DNA from: Dehalococcoidia bacterium UBA6808
GTDB taxonomy: Bacteria > Chloroflexota > Dehalococcoidia > GIF9 > UBA5629
DNA: 12,292 nt
Assembly: GCA_002452695.1 (NCBI GenBank)
Contig: DKFA01000050.1
Span: 1 to 12,292, forward strand
Reading direction: 5' to 3'
Below, piece by piece: positions 1 through 8,200 of the stretch. Under the pieces are notes generated by a model, which was not told where the DNA came from, ran no database searches, and was given only the letters and a program-made list of their open reading frames with translations. How positions within the stretch are numbered: position 1 is the first letter of the stretch; every line of letters begins with the position of its first letter. The translations under genes and the position numbers were made by a program.

Positions 1-14
1 TTATTCTATTATAT

Positions 15-1064
15 ATGCGGGGAACAGAGTTGTTACGTAACTATATCGGCTTGCTGATTGTCTGTCTATTTAACCTGGCGGCGCTGGCAGGCTGTTATGA
101 CAGCGGCGCATTCCCGCAGACACTTGCAGGGGAGAATACCACACTGCCTGCCAATCCAGCCATGATATATACGATGAAAGGTGTGGGAATCACCCTGCCG
201 CAATCGGATTTCGATGAGATGCGGGAGGCAGGCATAACCATCCTGGCGACCGAATGGGGGATGGAAGAAAGCGTGGAAAAAGCCCGGGCCTTCCTCGACC
301 AGGCCGACAAAGCAGGACTGAAGGTGGTAATGGACGGAGGATTCAGTTATACGGCCTGGGGCTTTACTGACGATGACTGGGACCGGCTGCCCAAGGGCAA
401 ACACCCTGTCTGGCAGAAGGACAGGGTGCAGGCCTGGGTCAGGGCTCTCAAGGATCATCCCGCCATATATGCCTGGGACATCTCCAACGAGTTTGGGGAG
501 AACCTCCCCAGCGGGGCGGGCATGCCCGGTTCCGACTGGCCGAAAGGAAGATTAACCAGCGATCAGCTCCGTAAGGCCCGGGCCGACGTGCTTGAGGCAG
601 ATCCTTCACGGCCCGTGCACCTGCGCATGTACGGCTGGGATATGGGCAGCATGCCCGCTCACTACCAGGCGGTACTGGCCGGGCAGATCGCTGATATAAT
701 CTCGTTAAACCTGTATTCCAATTATCTTTCCAAAGGCAAGTTGCAATGGCGCGACGTCATGCAGGACGCAGCCGCATATTATGTGCAGAATATTAAAAAA
801 CTGTCTCCGGATACAGAAGTCTGGGTCTCTGTCGCCGCTTTCGAATACCCGGGGCTGTTTCAGCGGCCCACCCCGGCCGGCCTGCAACGTGATCTCAAAT
901 ATGTCAGCAGCATCAGGCAACTGGACGGCGTCTCGTTTTTCTGCTGGGGACCTGTCAACCAGTGGGACGAGACCTGTGACTGGTACCTGCCCCGGACGGG
1001 CGCGGACCTGTGGGATGCCATCAAGCGTTATATGAAGGACCCGCACGGGTACCTGACAAACTGA
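15..1064 (+). CDS. Lipoprotein with glycoside-hydrolase-like (clan GH-A type) TIM barrel
   Basis: Residues 1-27 form a lipoprotein signal peptide ending in the lipobox LAGC (Cys27), so the mature protein should be lipid-anchored outside the membrane. The rest (about 320 residues) reads as a TIM barrel of the cellulase/GH5 type: MKGVGIT near residue 54 for strand 1, WDISNEFGE with Asn158-Glu159 as the usual strand-4 acid/base pair, FEYPG with Glu277 as candidate strand-7 nucleophile, and FFCWG with Trp311 for strand 8. Aromatics around the barrel mouth (Trp81, Trp115, Trp208, Trp318) fit sugar binding. The substrate cannot be told. The ATG at 15 has no visible ribosome site, whereas TTG at 30 lies 6 bases after GGGGA and gives a more typical signal peptide (MLRNYIGLLIV), so the real start may be 30. 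It converges on the TPR lipoprotein gene, with stops 12 bases apart. A non-catalytic barrel remains possible. Confidence 0.75.
   Translation: MRGTELLRNYIGLLIVCLFNLAALAGCYDSGAFPQTLAGENTTLPANPAMIYTMKGVGITLPQSDFDEMREAGITILATEWGMEESVEKARAFLDQADKAGLKVVMDGGFSYTAWGFTDDDWDRLPKGKHPVWQKDRVQAWVRALKDHPAIYAWDISNEFGENLPSGAGMPGSDWPKGRLTSDQLRKARADVLEADPSRPVHLRMYGWDMGSMPAHYQAVLAGQIADIISLNLYSNYLSKGKLQWRDVMQDAAAYYVQNIKKLSPDTEVWVSVAAFEYPGLFQRPTPAGLQRDLKYVSSIRQLDGVSFFCWGPVNQWDETCDWYLPRTGADLWDAIKRYMKDPHGYLTN
19..23 (+). promoter_or_regulatory. Ribosome binding site favouring a TTG start at 30
   Basis: GGGGA lies 6 bases before an in-frame TTG at 30-32. It sits inside the reading frame that begins at ATG 15, so it argues for the shorter start. 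Moderate evidence only, because just 14 bases lie upstream of the ATG. Confidence 0.4.
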
Positions 1065-1076
1065 CCTGCCGGATTA

Positions 1077-2474
1077 TCACTGCGCGGTCAGTATGCTCCT
1101 GGCCGCCCGTTCGAGGTCCGGATCGTCCGTCAGCTCGATGCATTTTTCCACGTCTTGGCGGGCATGGACCATGTCGCCTTTCTTGATGTAGATGAGCGCC
1201 CTGGTATAGTAAGAGACGGCCATTTCGTAGTTTATCTCTATTGCCATGTTGCTATCTCCCAGGGCGCGGTCGTATTCACCTTTTTTGTAATAGCAGTAGG
1301 CGCGCCTGTCGTAAGCCTGTGCCAGTTTGGGGTTGAGTTCAATCGCCCTGTCGCAGTCTTTTATGGCGTAATCCCATTGTGAGAGGTTGATGTAGGCCCA
1401 GGCCCGTGTGCTGTAGGCCAGGGCAAAACTGGGATTCAGTTCAATTGCTTTGGTAGCGTCGACGATTGCCAGGTGATAGAGCTGCTTGAGGATGTAGCCC
1501 CAGGCGCGCATGTTATAGGCCAGGGCAAAATTCGGGTTGAGCTCGATAGCTGAATTGCAGTCATCCATGCCCATGGTCAGCCAGTCCCTGGTGAAATCGT
1601 AAGCGACTTTTTCGAAATAAGCCCAGGCGCGCGTAGTATAGGTCATGGGTAGTTGCGGATTAAGTTCGAGCGCCTTGTTACAGTCAGTAATGGCAATATC
1701 GTGCCGCCCTTTCATCAGGTTGGCCCAGGCCCGGTTGACGTAGGCTATGGCTATGCGGGGGTCAAGCTCGATCGCTCTGTCGCAGTCCGAAATGGCCAGG
1801 TCATAGCCTCCTGTCTGGTTATAAGCCCAAGCCCGGTTGACATAGGCCAGAGGAAGGCTGGGGTCGAGTGTGATGGTCTTGTTGCAGTCGGCGATGGCCT
1901 GTTCGTATTTACCGGTTTCATTATATGACCACGCACGGTTCATGTAAGCAATAGCCAGGCCGGGATCGATGTCAACAGCGCGGTTGCAGTCCCTGATCGC
2001 CTCTTCATATTTGCCTGTGGCATTCAACGCCCAGGCGCGGTTCAAATAGGCCAGCGCATTGCGGGGAGCAATAGTTATGGCGCGGTTGCAGTCTTCCAGC
2101 GCCTTGTCGTACAGGCCTTTCTCGTTGTAGGCTGAAGCACGTGTTACGTAAGCCAGGGCGAAATTGGAATTGATGGCCAGCGCCTTGTTACAATCGGCTA
2201 TGGCAAGATCGTATTGCCCCTGGGCAATGTAGGCCAATGCGCGGTTGGTGAAGATGATTGCCTGGTGTGAGTCCCTGCTGATGGCTGCCGTGTACTCATC
2301 CACCGCCTTCTCGTACTGCTTGGACGAGTAGTAGGCGTTGCCCTTCTTGTAATGCTCGGTGGGCGAGTCCACCAGGGCGCAGGATGTGATAAGCAGCGTG
2401 ACCAGGGCTGTTAGTACCACTGCTGATATGTTTACGACCTGTTTCAGCCTGCGGACCGGTTCCCAATGGCGCAT
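1077..2474 (-). CDS. TPR-repeat lipoprotein, 12 repeats, cysteine-rich
   Basis: A 465-residue protein with a lipoprotein signal peptide: basic N-region (RRLK), hydrophobic stretch, lipobox ITSC with Cys32. Residues 38-452 are twelve tetratricopeptide repeats, nearly all 34 residues, with the core RAWAY...G.YD.AI.DC..AIELDP. Repeat 8 (276-316) carries 7 extra residues (around TRDWLTMG) between its helices. Repeat position 24, normally Tyr or Phe, is Cys in repeats 2-8 and 10. Such solenoids bind proteins, and extracytoplasmic ones act as scaffolds in envelope assembly and polysaccharide secretion (AlgK is an example). The partner here is unknown. It is divergent from the synthase at 2620, sharing a promoter-bearing gap of 145 bases. 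The ATG at 2474 has no clear ribosome site and lies close behind a promoter -10, so the mRNA may be almost leaderless. Confidence 0.88.
   Translation of the reverse strand: MRHWEPVRRLKQVVNISAVVLTALVTLLITSCALVDSPTEHYKKGNAYYSSKQYEKAVDEYTAAISRDSHQAIIFTNRALAYIAQGQYDLAIADCNKALAINSNFALAYVTRASAYNEKGLYDKALEDCNRAITIAPRNALAYLNRAWALNATGKYEEAIRDCNRAVDIDPGLAIAYMNRAWSYNETGKYEQAIADCNKTITLDPSLPLAYVNRAWAYNQTGGYDLAISDCDRAIELDPRIAIAYVNRAWANLMKGRHDIAITDCNKALELNPQLPMTYTTRAWAYFEKVAYDFTRDWLTMGMDDCNSAIELNPNFALAYNMRAWGYILKQLYHLAIVDATKAIELNPSFALAYSTRAWAYINLSQWDYAIKDCDRAIELNPKLAQAYDRRAYCYYKKGEYDRALGDSNMAIEINYEMAVSYYTRALIYIKKGDMVHARQDVEKCIELTDDPDLERAARSILTAQ
1119..2363 (-). repeat. Twelve tandem TPR units (about 102 bp each)
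   Basis: In-frame 34-codon repeats within the TPR lipoprotein gene. The DNA periodicity is visible in recurring gcccaggc/gcccgg and cagtc blocks. Unit 8 is 21 bp longer. The units differ enough in sequence to be an old array rather than a recent expansion. Confidence 0.85.
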
Positions 2475-2484
2475 TCTCGGAATA

Positions 2485-2514
2485 AGTATACCGTCATTTC
2501 TGAGGGTGGCGCAA
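2485..2514 (-). promoter_or_regulatory. Candidate promoter for the 12-repeat TPR lipoprotein
   Basis: Reading the minus strand, TTGCGC (2514-2509) and TATACT (2490-2485) are 18 bases apart. The -10 matches 5 of 6 consensus positions and the -35 matches 3 of 6. Transcription would start near 2478, only a few bases before the ATG at 2474, implying a leaderless or nearly leaderless message. Confidence 0.4.
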
Positions 2515-2534
2515 CAAAGAAATCATTCAATGTT

Positions 2535-2563
2535 TTGACAGAAACTATATGTTAACTTACTAT
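2535..2563 (+). promoter_or_regulatory. Candidate sigma-70 type promoter for the glycosyltransferase
   Basis: A perfect TTGACA (2535-2540) is followed after 17 bases by TACTAT (2558-2563, 4 of 6 matches). Transcription would start near 2570, giving a 50-base leader before the ATG at 2620. A second, perfect TATAAT lies downstream at 2589-2594 but lacks a good -35. Confidence 0.5.
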
Positions 2564-2588
2564 TAGTCATGCTGAAAGGCAGCCGTAT

Positions 2589-2613
2589 TATAATTGCGAG
2601 ATAAGCAGCGGGA
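2589..2613 (+). promoter_or_regulatory. Second -10 box (TATAAT) and ribosome site GGGA of the glycosyltransferase
   Basis: TATAAT at 2589-2594 would start transcription near 2601, with no convincing -35 upstream (around 2566-2571). GGGA at 2610-2613 lies 6 bases before the ATG at 2620 and supports that start. Confidence 0.4.
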
Positions 2614-2619
2614 CTTAAG

Positions 2620-3978
2620 ATGCTTTACTGGTTATTACAGCTCTGCGATCTCGTCTATTACCACATCTTCCATATATTTTTTGCTTTTGGCCTGTTTTGC
2701 TGGGTGGTCTGGACGATCAGGCTGATCTTGTCGTCCCGCTATAAACCGTTTCGGAACGGTGTCCCTTTTACACTGCCGGTTTCCATACTGGTCCCGATCT
2801 ATAATGAGAAACATGACGTATTGATTGAAAGCCTCGGCTCAATCATTAAAAATACATCGGCCGAGGACGAGGTGCTGGCTCTGGTGGATGTCCGCGATAA
2901 AGCTGCTCTGGCGCCGGGCGCCTTACTTCATCATCCCAGGCTTAAGATACTGGTAGCCCCTCCCGGCAAGCGGCAGGCGCTGGCGGCCGGTTTCCAGGCA
3001 GCTAAGAATCCGATCGTCATGGTCACAGGCAGCGACACGCAGTTTGACCCGGACACTGTGCCGGAGATTGTAAAACCCTTCATCGATCCTACCATCGGAG
3101 GTGTTACAGGGCAAGTAGTTACGTCCAATGATAGGGGTATTGGCGGCAAATGCTACGAGTGGGGACTGGTGCTGCGCAACAAGATGATCTACCCGGCCAT
3201 GAGCCGCAGCAATACTGTGCACGTGCTCAACGGCGAGTGCTATGCCATGCGCCGGGAACTGGCTTTAACTTTAATACCCGAATTCCTCAACCAGAAGTTC
3301 ATGGGTAAATTGTGCGATTCAGGCGATGACGGCTGGATGACGACGCTCATCCTGAAAGGCAATTTTAAAACCGTATATCAGTCCACCTCTATTGCTTACA
3401 CCAACCCGCCTACCGGGTTCGGCGAATTTCTGCGGCAGCAATTGCGCTGGAACAGGAATTCCACACGCAGGTCGCTGATGGTGCTGAGCCGCGGGTGGGC
3501 GTACAAGCACGGTTTTATGTACCCCTTCCACATGGTTGTGGCTTTGCTGAAACTGCCATTCTGGGTTATCGTGGTCGTACTGGCAGCCGTCAGGTTTTTC
3601 GTCGGCCAGGACATAGGTGTGGTGGCTGCGTCGTGGTTTGATCCGGAGTGGCACATGTTCCGGCCGTTCATTTTTATCTTTGGCGTGATCCTGATCCGCG
3701 CTCTGCGCGGCCTACCGTACCTGATCACCGAGCCCAAAGCCTTTTTATTCCTGCCGGCCTATGCCTTTATCTCGCCCTTCATACTGGCGCCCTATAAGCT
3801 CTACGCCATGCTGACGGCGAGGGACACCAAGTGGGTGACGCGCGGTAAAGAGGGAGAAACAAGCAAGGGACCGGCGTCATATGTAGCGGCAACAGTGGTG
3901 ATATTGTTCCTGGTATTAAGCTTTCCTCTGATCGCCTTCGGAGTGGCGCTGGCTGACGACGAAGCTGATTCTTACTGA
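2620..3978 (+). CDS. Processive family 2 glycosyltransferase, hyaluronan/chitin/cellulose-synthase type
   Basis: A membrane enzyme of 452 residues that should polymerise sugars from a nucleotide-sugar donor and pass the chain through its own membrane channel. All family landmarks are present in order: an N-terminal membrane segment (about 12-37), VPIYNE (58-63), DVRD (90-93) for the nucleotide, the metal site GSD (137-139) with D142, GECYAMRRE (205-213), the catalytic-base region SGDDGW (234-239), QQLRW (273-277), which is the QxxRW motif of processive enzymes, and WVTR (405-408), resembling the WGTR of hyaluronan synthases. Membrane segments follow at about 303-328, 349-366, 374-395 and 420-444. 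There is no PilZ domain, so no direct c-di-GMP control is seen. The product (hyaluronan-like, chitin-like or glucan) cannot be told. It is divergent from a TPR lipoprotein and converges on a propeller gene. Confidence 0.88.
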   Translation: MLYWLLQLCDLVYYHIFHIFFAFGLFCWVVWTIRLILSSRYKPFRNGVPFTLPVSILVPIYNEKHDVLIESLGSIIKNTSAEDEVLALVDVRDKAALAPGALLHHPRLKILVAPPGKRQALAAGFQAAKNPIVMVTGSDTQFDPDTVPEIVKPFIDPTIGGVTGQVVTSNDRGIGGKCYEWGLVLRNKMIYPAMSRSNTVHVLNGECYAMRRELALTLIPEFLNQKFMGKLCDSGDDGWMTTLILKGNFKTVYQSTSIAYTNPPTGFGEFLRQQLRWNRNSTRRSLMVLSRGWAYKHGFMYPFHMVVALLKLPFWVIVVVLAAVRFFVGQDIGVVAASWFDPEWHMFRPFIFIFGVILIRALRGLPYLITEPKAFLFLPAYAFISPFILAPYKLYAMLTARDTKWVTRGKEGETSKGPASYVAATVVILFLVLSFPLIAFGVALADDEADSY

Positions 3979-3994
3979 CCTTTGGCGCAGGTCA
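3976..3994. repeat. Inverted repeat joining two convergent stop codons
   Basis: TGACCT (3976-3981) and AGGTCA (3989-3994) are perfect inverted copies around a 7-base loop. The outer three bases on each side are the TGA stop codons of the synthase (plus) and of the propeller gene (minus). No T run follows, so it is at most a weak bidirectional terminator, and six base pairs can arise by chance. Confidence 0.3.
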
Positions 3995-5032
3995 TTTCTG
4001 CTTGATCACGTTCTTCAGCGCTTTCTGGAATTGGTCCTTGTTGATCGCTGCATATAATGTGCGTACCCTGCCGTTGATATCACCGCCTTCATACCACATC
4101 CTGATCACCTCGCCCTCGATCAGGATACTGGGGGAAGTGGACCATTTCTCATCATCTCCGTTAGGTGTGCAGCCATGGGCGAAAACAAGTCCGTTCTTCG
4201 TCCAAATTTTGCCGTCCGGGCTGCTGGCCAGAAACAGGTCCAGGTATTCAACCATGGTGAACATGAGGCAATAATGGTTATCCAGTTTAAAGGCGCACAG
4301 GTTCCTGAAGATGGTGGTATCGCCGGAAGTCGGATCGGGCGACAGGACCTTGCCTTTTTTTATCCAGGAAAGGCCGTCAGCGGATTCTGCCAGGCCGTAG
4401 AAGGTCCAGCCGGGGTCCTGCTTTCCATAGCCTTTATAATACATGTAGTATTTGTTGCCGGACTTGATTACAGAGTGCTGCCCGCCGGCGCCTTCATTGT
4501 CCCAGGCCCCGCTGGTTTTACGCAGTACGGGGTTGCCCTCATACCTGGTCCAGTTAATCCCATCGGGAGAGGTAGCATAGCAGGCGCATCCGCCGTAGCC
4601 CTCGGCGCCGTACCACATCCGGTAAATCCCGTTCTCATATATGACTGTCATAGGATCGATTTTGTCGCCCTCATATTTTTCGGAAGGCGTCATGACCACA
4701 CCTGTCTTCTCCCATTGCAGGCCGTCTCTGGATACAGCGCGCATTATCCTGCCGGTTTTGTCGGCATAGCTCTGGCCGCGGTACCACATTACATACGAAT
4801 TGTCCGCCAGTTTGATCACAGTGGGAGATTCGACTGATTTATCGTCCGGGCTGCCGCCGCTGCCCAGGTCCAGTACCGTCCCTCCCAGCATCCAGGGTAT
4901 CCGCGCGGGGCATACCACGTTCGCATAGTTCTGCTCCGCGTTCCACACGCTCATATTGTAGGCTGTTATCAATAATGCCGCAGTAATCAATATTGAGCCG
5001 ACGATCAGCAGAGAGATAGCGCGTTTGGTCAA
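3992..5032 (-). CDS. Membrane-anchored five-bladed beta-propeller, GH43/GH32-like
   Basis: A 346-residue protein with an N-terminal hydrophobic segment (about 7-25) that reads as an uncleaved signal anchor; the domain then faces outside. Residues 50-335 show a repeated blade pattern: four SxDGxxW motifs (101, 155, 217 and 271) and recurring MWY/YMYY strands (82, 139, 197, 312). The blade sequences VESPTV (68-73), KIDPMTV (124-130), GAGGQHSV (181-188) and SPSIL (300-304) match the layout of five-bladed glycosidase-like proteins (GH43, GH32/68 and GH130 folds), where acidic residues around the central pore act on sugars. I cannot assign a catalytic triad, so a sugar-binding, non-catalytic role is possible. 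The TTG start is supported by AGAGGA 8 bases upstream. It is divergent from the 1201-residue surface protein. Confidence 0.7.
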   Translation of the reverse strand: MTKRAISLLIVGSILITAALLITAYNMSVWNAEQNYANVVCPARIPWMLGGTVLDLGSGGSPDDKSVESPTVIKLADNSYVMWYRGQSYADKTGRIMRAVSRDGLQWEKTGVVMTPSEKYEGDKIDPMTVIYENGIYRMWYGAEGYGGCACYATSPDGINWTRYEGNPVLRKTSGAWDNEGAGGQHSVIKSGNKYYMYYKGYGKQDPGWTFYGLAESADGLSWIKKGKVLSPDPTSGDTTIFRNLCAFKLDNHYCLMFTMVEYLDLFLASSPDGKIWTKNGLVFAHGCTPNGDDEKWSTSPSILIEGEVIRMWYEGGDINGRVRTLYAAINKDQFQKALKNVIKQK

Positions 5033-5040
5033 ATCACTCG

Positions 5041-5046
5041 TCCTCT
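5041..5046 (-). promoter_or_regulatory. Ribosome binding site for the propeller gene
   Basis: AGAGGA on the minus strand, 8 bases before the TTG start at 5032. It is the best Shine-Dalgarno match in the window and decides the TTG start. Confidence 0.6.
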
Positions 5047-5057
5047 AACAAGGCGTT

Positions 5058-5085
5058 TTTATACTGTTTACTAATTCGTGGTCAG
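5058..5085 (-). promoter_or_regulatory. Candidate promoter for the propeller gene
   Basis: On the minus strand CTGACC (5085-5080) and TATAAA (5063-5058) are 16 bases apart. Each box has one or two mismatches to consensus. The predicted start near 5051 leaves a leader of about 20 bases containing the AGAGGA site. Confidence 0.4.
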
Positions 5086-5154
5086 TTGGTAAAATTAAGT
5101 ACAGTGACACTCTGTATCATAGTGCAAAACAGGGCTTTTGGCCAATCGTATTTA

Positions 5155-5163
5155 TGCTATAAT
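5155..5163 (+). promoter_or_regulatory. Extended -10 promoter (TGCTATAAT) for the 1201-residue surface protein
   Basis: TATAAT at 5158-5163 is perfect and preceded by TGC, an extended -10. The -35 region (around 5135-5143, CTTTTGGCC) is poor, as is common with extended -10 promoters. Transcription would start near 5170, giving a 44-base leader before ATG 5214. Confidence 0.5.
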
Positions 5164-5179
5164 GGGTTCAATCGGGAGG

Positions 5180-5257
5180 GCGGGAAATCTGGATATGGAA
5201 TATTAAATCAGGTATGAAATTAAATAAAAATGTAATCCCGCTTAAAGCGGGATTTTT
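5180..5257 (+). promoter_or_regulatory. Possible transcription attenuator: antiterminator arm plus terminator hairpin
   Basis: The leader contains GCGGGA at 5180-5185. This can pair with TCCCGC at 5236-5241, the left arm of a hairpin whose right arm (GCGGGA, 5247-5252) is the same sequence. The two pairings exclude one another, the layout of an attenuator. The start codon and its weak ribosome site (CAGGT at 5209-5213) lie in the loop of the longer pairing. The structure is seen in sequence; the regulatory role is inferred. Confidence 0.35.
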
Positions 5258-8200
5258 GTTATGCGTGGCGCTCACACTGTCGCTGGCAGTGCCGCCGTCT
5301 GTGCTGGCGCCTTCCCCGGTCAATGCCGATCCCGGCATCATGCGCTGGGATACAATACAGACGCCCGGCTCGGTTTACGGCCGCTTTGATATATTAAGCC
5401 CGAATGATATCATCGATCTGGCGACAGGATCAATGGGTAAGGTTGTGGCGGTGGCCCGTGTAATCGAGACCACCGCGCTGGGGCACCAGAACCAGCTTTT
5501 TTACAGCAACAACTGGGGCATGGAGTGGAAGGATGCCGCCTTTTATACATTACAGAGCGGCGGCTGGGGCAATAACGAGATCTATTACGTTGCGGTTGCG
5601 CCGGACAATCCCAATGTCTGGGCCATTGTCGCAGGCTATTCAGGCGGGGAATCCTACCGTCCCATGCATGTCCACTATACAGATGATTCAGGCGTATCCT
5701 GGCTAGGTACCAACTTGATACTGGAGAACGCTGCCGAGACCATCCGGAGCATCGATATCTCGCCCCTCTATGAAGGAGGCTACCGGGATATCGGAGTTAC
5801 CACGGTTACCGGTGACGGCAACGGGAGGGTATACATTGCCTCCTCAAAATCGTGGAGCAGATGGTTTAACCAGGCTTCTTCTCCTTCCGTATTACCCGTG
5901 CCTGCCGGAACGGCCGATTATTTCGATATCAAGTTCTCTCCTAACTACGCCACGGATTTTTCCATCGGGCTGGTCTATGCCACCAGCGCCGCTACTTATT
6001 TCAATGTTGGTCTGCGGGACATCAACCAGAACACCACGCTCAGCTATACCCATGACGGTCCCGGCATCGAGGTGAGGAACACGGCTTCAGCGCAGGATGC
6101 TTCCCCGGGATACGCCCAGCTTAATGCTACCTGCCTGCAGTTGCCGGTCGATTTTTCCGGCCAGAGCGCCGCTCTGAGGCGCGCCTATATCAGCCTTGAC
6201 GCCACACCCAAGACCGTTGGTTCGATCGAGGACGGCGTTTTCAGGATCGATGACAATCATGTCTATGTGTTGATGGACACCACCAAGACGCTCGACAAAT
6301 CGATTTACAGCATTGCATATTACGGAACATACGCCCAGGGCAAGCTGCTGCTGGGAGAGCGCTATGGGTATCCGTGCACGGCAACGGTCAACACCTGGTT
6401 TACTGATTCTCCGACCAGTTGCCCCATCCCATGTTGGTATCCGGCTCTCAAACCTGCCACGGGAGCGGCGGCGCAGGGTACCTGCGGACCTGCCGGCGAT
6501 AAGGACGGCATCGGCGCTGCCAGGGTATTGTGGACTGAGGACGGAACACTGGCCTACGTCGGCACCGGCTCCCGGGCTGAAGTCACGGGATCAACTTGGT
6601 ATGCCCCTCTGCTGCTGGCGCCTGTAGGTAATGATGAGTCTGCTTTTGCCATCAGCCGCACTAACGGCGAGACCTGGAATGAGCTCGGCCTGATCGATAC
6701 GACGATCGACTGGCTGAACGATGTTGCCCCCACCCTTGACTGCACAACAATCTATCTGGCTTCGACCAACCACAACCTGGCTGCCAGTTGCCGCAATTTC
6801 GACAGTGTCTGGCGAACCACGCTCAACGCTAATCTCTCCAACCCGTTGCCTATCAGCAGCCCGCCCGTCTACTACTGGGAACGCGTCCTGGCAAGGCCCA
6901 CTTCCACCAAATGTACAGTTGTGCAGTCGGATAAACCGCTGTTAAGGCTGCCGCCGGGCTGTACCGATAAGCCGGATGGCGAAGTTGTAGCATGGGCGGC
7001 GCAGGGTACGGTGGCGCAGATGTGGTCTTCCGATTACGGAGATTTCTGGTCGGATATTACCGCCACAGATGTGATACAGGATTTTGCCTTCGAATCCAGT
7101 ACGATTCTCTATGACCTTTCCCCGGACGGCCTTGTTCACAGGCTGACTTACTCGGGCACGACCTGGAATACAACTGCCAAGCCCTTCGACAGCCGTGTTG
7201 TCAGGGCACATACCATTGCTGTATTGCCCAGGGATAAGGTGCTGGTGGGCGCCGCTGTAGACGGTCAGTGTGCAGCATCGTTTTCGCCCACTCGTGGTGA
7301 GCAGTGGATTGAAATTCCCAGGGGAGCAGGCATGTACGGCAATATGCATGTGACATTTGACGTTGATTTTGCCAACAACAAGTTCGTCTATCTGGCTGAT
7401 GACAAGCTCAATGCCTCCGGCGCCAGGGATGCGCTGCTGACCGGCACGGTTTTCAGGCAGGAGGCGCCGGCCTACATCAAGATGGAAGACGGTGACATGA
7501 TGAGCGAAGGCAATAACGGGCATGCCGCAGTCTCCTGGCCGCCGCTTGCTCCTAACGGCCTGGCCATCTGGGATCCTCCGCATCCCGAAGGCCAATTCGG
7601 CATCGTCATGGCGAGGACGGGAGAACCTCAGCCGGCCTTGTATTCTGCGCATAATACCATCGGGACTACCCAGGGCATGATCAACAGCGCTGTCTGCCGG
7701 ACGCTCAAGCCCTGGCAGGCCATGCCCAAATATGGAGTTCCCTGGGATTGCCTCGACATCTTCACGCCCAGGACGCAAAATGATGTCCATTTTACCCTGG
7801 AGCCGTCATCGCTGAAGGCCTGCGGTTGCTGTACCATGGATACGTATACTACACTCTATGCCATCGACGACGTATCGGGCGGCGTATATGGCGATACCGG
7901 CTATGATCCGGAGGCCAACCAGGGCATGTTGTGGGCCTATATCGATTGCATTGCCAAGAAAGGCCCGGCCATTATCTCGCCCCTGGATGGAGGTTTCATC
8001 GGGTGCGATCCGGTCACAGGCCGCAACCAGCAGGTCGATCTGTCGTGGGAGCAACTTTGCATTGCGAATAAGTATGAGCTGCAGATTTTTAAAGACCGCC
8101 AATTGACCAAAAAGGTAAACCCGGCTGTCACCAATCCAGGCGGCAGGGCGGTTATTACAGCGGTCACCGGTTCAATTACGGTCAACCTGGATGATCAGAA

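Noticed and set aside
3820..3860. Possible PilZ (c-di-GMP binding) motif after the synthase core, from two Arg near residues 401-408
   Set aside because: The spacing and following residues fit the WxTR motif of hyaluronan-type synthases, and only a short loop plus a final membrane helix follows, leaving no room for a PilZ domain.
4175..4837. Plus-strand open frame of 220 codons
   Set aside because: It is antisense to the propeller gene, whose repeated SxDGxxW motifs, TTG start and AGAGGA site show the minus strand is coding.
6942..7790. Antisense open frame of 282 codons
   Set aside because: It lies wholly inside the 1201-residue surface protein gene and has no recognisable motif or ribosome site; it is a shadow of the coding strand.
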